The position numbers were made by a program, and so were the translations under genes. Under the pieces are notes generated by a model that did not search any database, was not told the origin of the DNA, and saw only the letters and a list, made by a program, of their open reading frames with translations. Positions 56,743 through 64,000 of a stretch of DNA of 64,000 nucleotides are shown here, in pieces (the first letter of the stretch is position 1; each line of letters opens with the position of its first letter). The stretch lies in the NCBI GenBank assembly GCA_030765055.1, contig JAUKNK010000059.1, positions 210,001-274,000 of the forward strand, read 5' to 3'. The DNA is from Mantis religiosa (taxonomy: Eukaryota > Arthropoda > Insecta > Mantodea > Mantidae).

Positions 56743-58530
56743 CTACCACCCAAGGGCATCATTGGGTAGGCGACAGCTCCTCCGTCTCCTGGGGAGACGG
56801 TGGTGGTATTGACCAAATGAATTCACCAGCTGGTTAGGGTGAGGAGTGATCTTGGCATACAACGTGCGTGTTCGTTCACCCACGACGTCTTCGACGTATG
56901 GTATGCCAGACTGGGTGTGCAGGAAGTAAGATGGGAACCTGCGGTCGGTAGAGTAGATCATCCTTAAGCCTCCATTCTGCACGGCTTGCAGGCTGCGGAG
57001 GGTGGTATGAGCCACCGAACCCCAGACCTCGCATCCATACAGGATCAGAGGAGGAACGATCGCACGGTACGTCCGCAGTTTGAGGCGGATGGGCATGGTG
57101 GAACGAAAGATGGGGTAGAGTTGCCTGAGCGCAGCGTGGCTGAGGCCGGCCTTTGCCCTGACATGCGGAATGAAAGTGAGGCCACGGTCCAGTTTGGTTC
57201 ACACATACTTGGCGGGTCGAGCCCAGAGGATTCTTCTCCGCCGTAATCGGAGGTCTCCTTCTCGGTACCAGCTACGGGTCTTAGCCAGCATGAGAGCGGA
57301 GCCCTTCTGCGGGCTAATGGCCATCCTCCACTTCTCAATGCATCTGTCAATGGAGTGGAGTTAACGCCGTAGAGGTGGGAGACAGTAGCGGACGTTCTTG
57401 TTCTTCGCCAGTATGAGGACATCGTCGGCATACTGACACAAAACAGTGCGTGGTTCCGTGGGAAGGTCAGACATGTAGGCGGCGAAGAGTAGCGGGGACA
57501 GAACACTGCCTTCCGGGACTCCAGCCGTTGTGGGTCTGACAGAGGATAGCTTTCCCTCAACACGCACTCTGAAGGTGCCGTCCTTGAGGAAGCTGCTGAG
57601 TATTGCCAGGAAGGGAGGGGGGAATTGTGCTTCTTTGAGTTTGTACAACAACCCCTGGTGCCTCGTGGTGGCGAAGACCTTCTCCACGTCCAAGAGCACA
57701 ACGATGGTTTTGAAGCTGTCCTGTAATCCCAGGGCAGCCTTCTCCGCCAAGCGCAGTAGCTGCACGGTGGTGGAATGGCCCCGACGGAAACCGAATTTGT
57801 GATCCGGCAGTAGGAGCCTTTCCTCAAATAGAGGAGTTAGGTGGGGGAGGAGCAATCGTTCAAAGATATTTGAGACAATTGGGAGCAAGCTGATGGATCG
57901 GTAACTTTCTGGAAAGACTGGATTCTTGCGCGGCTTCAATATGCATACCACGCTTGCCTCTTTCCAGCCAGTTAGGAAGTGGCGCAGGGTGAGGCATGCG
58001 TTGTAAATCCGCGTCAAGTGGATCACAGCTTTACGAGGAAGGTGCTGGAGCATGGTGGCTGTGACACCATTATGCCCAGGGGATTTATTGGGCTTCAGGC
58101 TTTGGATTTGGGCGGTCACATGTTTAGGGGTGACGATGGGGATGTGGATCCCCGCATGTGGGTTGGTGTTGCCTCATAGAGGTATTTAACCGTATCCTCC
58201 ACATGTTCGGTGTACTCGTCGTCTTGGGGGGTCTTCAGTCGACTTCCAATTGACTCTCCAAGTAGTCTGCGAGGCACGTGGCTTTCTACTGGGGCTCAAA
58301 CGCAAGCCTTCCACTTGTGCCACTGAGTGGATGCCGGTGCTCGTTCCGGTCCCTCGTGAGGGAGCAGATGATCCGCCAGGGTAGCTTCTCAGCGAGGTCA
58401 ACCCGCTGCATGGTGTGTTCCCAGGCCGCTGAGCGGTGCGCATGAAGCTGTCTTCTTGCCAGGGATTTGAACCGCCGGTAGACTGCTTTGATCCTGGGGT
58501 GACGAAAACGCTGTCATAGCTTCCGGACAA
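56743..58530 (-). pseudogene. Jockey ORF2 reverse transcriptase, frameshifted
   Basis: The longest open part (about 250 codons, 57361-58119) holds LKPNKSPGHNGVTATMLQHL, SYRSISLLPIVSNIFERLLL, DHKFGFRRGHSTTVQLLRLA, VVLLDVEKVFATTRHQGL (motif A, first Asp kept, the usual KAFD altered to KVFA), AGVPEGSVLSPLLFAAYMSD and CQYADDVLIL (motif C intact). Frameshifts follow. The C-terminal part resumes as RLKLRTYRAIVPPLILYGCE and ends at 56743. The N-terminal linker (58186-58530) is also in several frames. Confidence 0.85.
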
Positions 58531-58731
58531 TTGCTTCAGCTTTAAGCAGCTGCCGGACTTCAGGAGGTATGGTTCTGAGGTTATGGTGTTCAGAGGGAAT
58601 GCTGTGCGTGTGCGCCCGTACTACCTTTAGGAAATGTTGGGAGAAGGATATAGCTGCCGCTTTCAAAACCTCGATAGAATCGATGCGTGCTGGCGGGTCT
58701 ACTGATGATTAAGGTCAAGGACGGCTACATC

Positions 58732-59572
58732 TCAGTCGACCTCGTATATCCAGTCTGGAATTAACAGAGCTGGCATGTCAACGTTCGAGTCGGAATCGAT
58801 TTCGTTGACTACAGAGAGGTCCAGATGGTATGTGAAGTTCTTGGTGATCATGATATTGAGAACGTCCGGCCTGCCGCGGGTCGGGTCGAAAGTTGATCCT
58901 CTCGGTTCATGCGCGACGAGTTTTGGGTTACCACTGAAGAGGTGGTAGAGCCCGTGCCCCTTGGCATTTGAGGTGTGGCTGTGCCAGTGGGTATGCTTCG
59001 CGTTGAGATCACCTGCGATACAGACCACTGGGTGGAGGTTTAGTAGGGTGGTGTAGTCCGCCTCATGGAAGTGATGGTCGGGAGGGTCGTATGCCACTAT
59101 CAGCAACGTGTCAAGTCCGCCAATGGCAAGCATGATGGCGCGAGCCTCCACGTGCTGGAGTGCAGGGGTACGGGAAGGGCGTGTGGGTGATATGGTTCCG
59201 GATGTAGATGACTGTACCGCCGCCCCATCGGCCGACGCGATCGGACTGATGGGCAGCGTAGTTAGGCAGCGAGAAATGCGAGGCAGCATCCAGGTGTGTC
59301 TTGCAGACCATTAGGAGGTCAATCCCGAAAGATTGTGCAAACTCAAGTACGCTGGGGTGGTGACCCCGGATGCAATTTGCGTTCCAAAGCGCGGTGTGCC
59401 ATGGCCCCCGAACAACTCGAGAGGCCAACACTTGGCTGATTCCGGATACAGCTCCTCCAGCGTTTGAAGCACTATGGAGTGTTTCTGCAACGGTGTTAGA
59501 AGGGGGATGCTTACCTGCAGCTTGAGGTTGCACAGTGCAGGAAGGGCCTTTTGGATTAGTTCCCCAAACCAC
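58732..59572 (-). pseudogene. Jockey ORF2 endonuclease domain, inactivated
   Basis: AP-endonuclease motifs: WNANCIRGHH (Asn motif), then FGIDLLMVCKTHLDA, where the catalytic Glu of CETH is Lys. After a frameshift come LLIVAYDPP, VCIAGDLNAKHTHWHS (GDLNAKH intact) and RPDVLNIMI, and a final EIDSDSNVDMPALL in which the SDH catalytic His is not recognisable. The domain would nick target DNA; with two catalytic sites lost it cannot. Confidence 0.8.
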
Positions 59573-59621
59573 AGGGATAGGGCCTGGAACTTCTCCTTGT
59601 CAGCCTGGGACACGGTGGCCA

Positions 59622-60850
59622 CAAAGGCTGCTGGGGTTGCGCCGGCATTCGCCGGTGTATGTGCTGCAGGTTCGACCAGGGTCGCTACCTGCGGTGCTGG
59701 CGCAGGTGGTGCCCCTGGTTCCGGAGCACGAGCTGGGGTGTTAGGTGACTGCCCCTTTACGGCATGCGGATTAGTGGATTTCCCCCTCTTCTTGCCTTTT
59801 CCGCCCTTTTATGGCTTGCCGCTCTTATTGCCCCCGCTTGTGGAGGGTCCAGCAGTTTCGGCTACTGTTGCTGGTGCTGGAGTAGGTGCTGGAGGGGGGC
59901 GGACGACTCTGCCCTCTGCAGGGTGGTTTCGGCCTTCCTGAGTGCGGCCGCGAAGGACACACCAGGGCGGACTGTAGCCGTTTCCGGGTTGCCTTGGCGG
60001 CGGCTCTAAAGTATCCTTAGCCTTGTTTTGCAGCCCTTGTAGACACTCACGTGCTGCTGCTGCTGCTTGTAGTTCCTACATTGGTGCTCCTTGGGCGGCT
60101 TGACACAGTCCCTCAGGGCATGGCGGCTCGCGTATCTCAAGCATGCGAGCTTTCGCTCACACATAGTGCTTGAGCAATGGAACCCCATGCACCGATGGTA
60201 CTGCACGGGTTTTCTCTTCCGTGAAAGCGTTCCACTTTCACGACAGTGAAGATCAGCCTGCTGACAAGGTCAATGGGCTCTGTTTTGGCCACTCGCACCT
60301 TGTCCACAAGGACCAGGAAAAGAGGCATGGGGACTTTGATGGCGCCTTCTTCTGAGGAAATAGACTTTATCACCTGGGCGACAGATATGGCTTCAATATC
60401 GTGTTCGTCCTTCAGCGCCAATCTGACGTCCTCAGGAGTACAATCAGAATCTAGACCTCTGATGATAAGCCTCTCCACGTGTGGGCGCTGAGGCAAATAG
60501 CTTTAGAACAGCTTCCTTAATACAGCCTTTGCTGCCTCGTGATCCTCCACGCTTGAGGTGACTATGTGCACCTTTTTAGGCCTCCTGCGCGCTTCAAGCT
60601 TCAGTTTTGGGCGTTGGCCCAGCATTCCTATAACTTCCCCATGGCTTGGGAAGTTTTCTGCCACAATAGGTGACAGTTTAAGTCCCCCTTTGGGTGGGGG
60701 TGGATGGCGGCCCTGTGATTGGGGAGATGGTGGTTTGGGACGCTGCTTCTCTCTCCGTCCCTCCACTAACACGAAGCTCTCAGCGTCGGAGTCATCTGAA
60801 TCAGGCAGTGGAACCTCTGAGGGGTGGGATGGAGTTGCTGGTGCTGCCAT
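59622..60850 (-). pseudogene. Jockey ORF1 (Gag-like), broken
   Basis: Starts with MAAPATPSHPSEVPLPDSDD and an acidic, Pro-rich N-terminus. An in-frame TAA at 60505-60503 separates this from VERLIIRGLDSDCTPEDVRL and the PRE_C2HC-like domain. A frameshift near 60200 then leads to the zinc-knuckle region (VQYHRCMGFHCSSTMCER, CVKPPKEHQCRNYK), in which the first Cys is Tyr. The product would bind the element RNA. The C-terminal part (below 60006) is heavily frameshifted and Pro/Ala-rich. Confidence 0.75.
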
Positions 60851-61379
60851 AGGTTGGCAGGGGGCAGCAGCAGTTCATGCACTTTTGCATGGTGTCTGCG
60901 CTCCCGGGGGAGGCAGGTTTAGATTTGGGTGTTGGTCTTGTACCGTCAGTAGTCAGCGCGGTTAACCTCCGGCCCTGGCAGTGGACCGGATCGCCTCAAA
61001 GGAGGCGCCTACGCGATCCATTGAGGCTCTGAGTGTAGGGCCGGTGGCCCTTATCCTTGGCTGTTGTCGTACCAGCCAGCTGTAGCGTTGTCTGTCAGTC
61101 CGTTTTTCAAGCTAGGAGATGAAAGCAGACAGTGTAAGAGTAGAAAGAAATAACGGGCTGCTCTTGGATTGGCTTACGCTCTTAATATGCCGGGCTGGGG
61201 CCCGCTGCTAAATTTGGAAGCCGCCAGTGGAGAGGCTGCTGTTAATGCAAGTCTGTAGCTTGCTGTTGCTACGTGGCTGCTGCTGTTTGCTGCTGCCTGC
61301 TTGCTGCGGCTGCTGCTGCTAGGAGAGCGGAGCGCTGTCACTATCCGACCAGTTCAGAGTCCCAGTGACGAGTCCACGA

Positions 61380-62182
61380 GTTGTGAATTGGATTGCCATC
61401 AATAGCATTGCTGATGGGGCGAGTTTATATACGATTCCCCTAGTAGCTTGCGATCGTACTTGATCTGCTGACAACAGCTTTTCGGATTCCCTCTACTAGC
61501 AGGTAAATATACTATTTGAGTGGTGGGTCCTGCCCGCGTAATATAAAGGTACGTACTTTTGCCTGGTGCGTAGCTACGATATCTGTTGTAGTTTGTTTTA
61601 ATGAATGTGAAGAATAAATGACGGATAAATGCAAACAATATGTTGAAATTTGCTGTTTCTATGTGAAGATATATAACTTAATATAATTTAATAAACGAAT
61701 ATCAAATTCATAACAGTATTAGTTTGACAAAAATTTCAGTAAAGAAAGCGATTTTTTATTTTTTTGTCCTTTCAACAGTGCAGGTCATATCGAACAATGA
61801 ATAAATGAATGAATTAATGAATGAAACGGATGATAAGATACTCAATTGAGTCCAGGGTCCATAGATCTGTAGCGACGAGATGGGTAGAGCCGGGTTGAGC
61901 AAAGTGTTCCACGTGGGCGAGACAGATTGTTGCAAGTTAGGGTTGAGCAATTTATCCTCAGGGTAGAGCAAAGAGTTTCGTCAAAGGGTATACGTGGATA
62001 TGTATGAGAGTAAGGATGGTTCTAATGATACTAAATACATACTATTTTACAGTTTACTAGGCGAGATAGTTCTACATTTATTCCAAATTTCATAAATGGC
62101 TCCACAACAAGTTTAAATAACAGATATTGTCGTATAATCAAAATTCATATAAATGCACTTCACTAAGTAAGAACCATAATAA
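61380..62182. other. Mostly unassigned; SINE-B tail inside
   Basis: The only recognisable item is a SINE-B 3' part at about 61775-61875 in minus orientation (TCATATCGAACAATGAAT and then GAGTCCAGGGTCCATAG). A direct theme of GGGTTGAGCAA and GGGTAGAGC near 61890-61970 suggests a small local repeat. Confidence 0.5.
61775..61875 (-). repeat. SINE family B, 3' part only
   Basis: On the minus strand, CTATGGACCCTGGACTCAAT to TGTTCGATATGACCTGC matches the last ~100 bp of the SINE at 40392-40620. Confidence 0.65.
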
Positions 62183-62642
62183 TGTCGCGGCGACGAGCAT
62201 AAAAGGTTCAGCGCAAATAAATTACCGACGGATAGTGTTTCACGGAGATGAAGAGCTTGCATAAGCAGATAAACATAGTCCCGGAGATAAAGGACTTGCC
62301 GGCACAGATTAAGTTATGCTTCAAGAAGATGAGAGAATATTCGATTTCCCGACTGTTACAGAACAGTCTCGAATTATCAATGAGGTATTTAAGGGGGCGA
62401 TGACTCGAGAGTCAGTGGAAATCACAGAGCGGTCGTAAACGGAAATAAACAGCTGTAAAGATGTAACAGGAGTGTTGTAAACAGAAGTAACTAGAACGCT
62501 GTTCGTTACTCTCATCGACCTTGGTAGATTGTGACTGTGTATGTGATGTAATGCTCCTACTCTGAGTGCATTTCTACGGGAACACAGAACATTTTGGTAT
62601 ATCTGCAACTTGGACTTTTAATTCTGTGAACCCACAAAGTCA
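62183..62642 (+). mobile_element. Probable solo LTR
   Basis: Starts TGTCGCGGCGACGAGCATAA and ends CCCACAAAGTCA, the same terminal pattern as the Gypsy LTRs (TTGGACTTTT..., CCACAAAGTCACA). Inside are a TATTTAAGG box near 62386 and an AATAAA near 62442. Length (460 bp) also agrees with those LTRs. No internal element follows and the flanking bases do not form a clear duplication. Its first 40 bases recur as scraps at 5505 and 13197. Confidence 0.65.
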
Positions 62643-63405
62643 GATTATGCAGAAAGGAGTGAAGTAATTAACTATATCAAAAAAAGGAAAGATGGTTTTT
62701 GGGGAGGGGGCTTAAGGGTGAAAATTAAAATATCTGTGACCAATCAAGAATGGAAAAATACCAAGGTTCAGTTTTCTAGTTACAATAGTTTCTGAGGAAT
62801 TAATAGTTTATGTCTAAATTACATGCGAATTTCAAAATGTCCCACATATTGTAATTTTAAAAATTAATGCTTGGGGTATAAGTTTCTGCACCCATTTTAA
62901 CCTATTAACTTCCTTGTATGTGAAAGATCTGTCTTCGCCATATTAACGAAAAAAAAGTAATCGTTTTCGTAAGCGTTTTCAGTAAGAAGTACTCATTACA
63001 ATCCTTTCCAATACAAATAACAAAAACACAACAAATGTAAATGGATAAACTAAGTATGCAGTTGCCCTTACAGGTATGTTTAGCACTTCATACAGATTAA
63101 TAGAAAACTTCATCCTGTGGGACTCTTTCAAGTAAGGAAAAAGTACGGAATATGGAATCTGAGAAACCTGAGGTTAAAATTACGTAATAGCAGGTACGAT
63201 ACAGGTGTAGGGTTATTTAAATAGTCATGTGACGTTTTCTGTAATACCGCTAGACAAAATTATATTATTGCAATATGTCTATGTTAATTTTAAGACAAAA
63301 AAACTAAATTTGGTATTGTTGTAAGTTTTGGGCCAATTTACTCAGAGGTGTCTCCTTAATAAAGTCCCTTTTGTATATCCAATGTGCACCAGTAATAAAT
63401 TTCAG
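62643..63405. other. No recognisable gene
   Basis: AT-rich, with no long open frame. Nothing to assign. Confidence 0.5.
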
Positions 63406-63414
63406 TTCCACAAA

Positions 63415-63661
63415 GAGGCCACGCCGAGGCTCAGTGGTTAGACCGCTTGGCTCTCACCTAGGCGGCCCGGGTATGATCCCAGGCGACCGCAAACTGAGAT
63501 TTGTAGTGGACAACACGGCGTTGGGGCGGATTTTCTCCGGGACCTCCGGTTTCACCCGCCATCTCATTCCTCCGGTGCTCCATCTTCATCTCCTGCATCA
63601 TCGGTGTCACCACCTGCGGTGCCGTATGTAGTAAAAGCGGGCGTTAAACGCTACACATTTC
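63415..63661 (+). repeat. SINE family C (tRNA-derived), complete
   Basis: The head GCCGAGGCTCAGTGGTTAGA (A-box region) and GGGTATGATCCCAGG (B-box region) are tRNA-like. The body contains TCTCCGGGACCTCCGGTTTC and the tail GTGCCGTATGTAGTAAAAGC, then GGGCGTTAAACGCTACAC. TTCCACAAA (63406-63414) and TTCCACGAA (63662-63670) look like a target-site duplication with one mismatch. The tail alone is found at 42078-42137. Confidence 0.8.
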
Positions 63662-64000
63662 TTCCACGAAAACTTCAGGTTGAAACCAACAAATGCAAAG
63701 GCTGTTGTCACAAATTGCTATCAGAAGAAATTGGTTAAAAAGGCAGTTTTAGGCACTCATAAGCAGAATAGGCACAAATGTATGGTATAGGCATTTATAG
63801 GCACTATAAAACTAAGAAATTTGGCTAATAATTGTAGGAAACGTGCTTATAGCTTAAAAGCCTACATTTATGAACAAAGGAATAAAATAGCAAATAGGGA
63901 AAACTCCGCCCCTAGTGATAACTTTACTACAGTGCCGTCTACATCGACAAGGATCAAATCTGATCTGCATGTTCTGGTGCGTTCTACTGAAGAAGTGAAG

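Larger units (their letters stand above)
56560..61370 (-). mobile_element. Jockey-clade LINE, nearly full length, inactive
   Basis: About 4.8 kb on the minus strand with, in order, a GC-rich 5' leader (about 60.85-61.37 kb, CAG-rich), ORF1 (Gag with PRE_C2HC-like domain and zinc knuckles), an endonuclease and a reverse transcriptase, then a 3' region containing TATTAAACCC. Stops and frameshifts break every part. Neither a poly(A) tail nor a target-site duplication is evident. A run of G (plus strand) near 56517 lies just beyond the 3' end I infer. Confidence 0.85.

Overview
This window looks like nuclear DNA from an arthropod with a large, repeat-rich genome, most likely an insect. The base composition is AT-rich. 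One ordinary cellular exon has canonical splice sites, for an ABCA-type transporter. The rest is dominated by insect-type transposon families: mariner, pogo, DUF4817 transposase, jockey-like LINEs, Ty3/Gypsy, Helitron, and several tRNA-derived SINEs. A cockroach- or termite-like host is my guess from the transposon mix, not something the sequence proves. There are no bacterial operons, CRISPR arrays or convincing free-standing tRNA/rRNA genes.

Region 1 (1-13.3 kb) is a recent tandem segmental duplication (copy 1 about 1-5595, copy 2 about 7464-13285). Each copy carries the same minus-strand exon encoding the N-terminus of an ABCA transporter, plus LINE, SINE and DUF4817-transposase debris. 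The exon is 309 bp (a multiple of 3), so including both copies in one mRNA would keep the frame. Between the copies lies about 1.9 kb of decayed LINE sequence.

Region 2 (13.3-17.2 kb) has two SINEs, a long stretch with no recognisable gene, and a jockey-like reverse-transcriptase tail that ends at the edge of the next block.

Region 3 (17.2-39.0 kb) holds three head-to-tail copies of a large non-coding unit. Later insertions interrupt the copies: a Ty3/Gypsy element in copy 1 (4-bp duplication ATAT), a GC-rich 528-bp retroposon at the copy 1/2 junction (13-bp duplication), and a mariner in copy 2 (TA duplication). The sister copies preserve the empty site for every insertion, so boundaries and relative order can be read directly. 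Copies 1 and 2 also contain very long 11-bp minisatellites that copy 3 lacks, and all three carry a tetranucleotide array of very different length.

Region 4 (39-54.5 kb) is a transposon graveyard: a Gypsy integrase scrap fused to a scrap of the GC-rich retroposon, SINEs, a pogo-like transposase interrupted by a SINE tail, two mariner deletion derivatives sharing one internal deletion, a second GC-rich retroposon with its own 13-bp duplication, a Helitron helicase tail split by a solo LTR, and a satellite-like array of 141-bp units derived from a mariner transposase.

Region 5 (54.5-64 kb) holds a possible cellular exon (DUF4485-like) with a decayed tandem duplicate, an unrecognised broken coiled-coil reading frame, a nearly full-length but inactive jockey-clade LINE (about 56.56-61.37 kb, minus strand), a probable solo LTR and a third SINE family. 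I found no coherent new multi-gene system. The most unusual items are the GC-rich retroposon, the mariner-derived satellite, the 11-bp minisatellite with higher-order repeats, and the in-frame duplicated ABCA exon.
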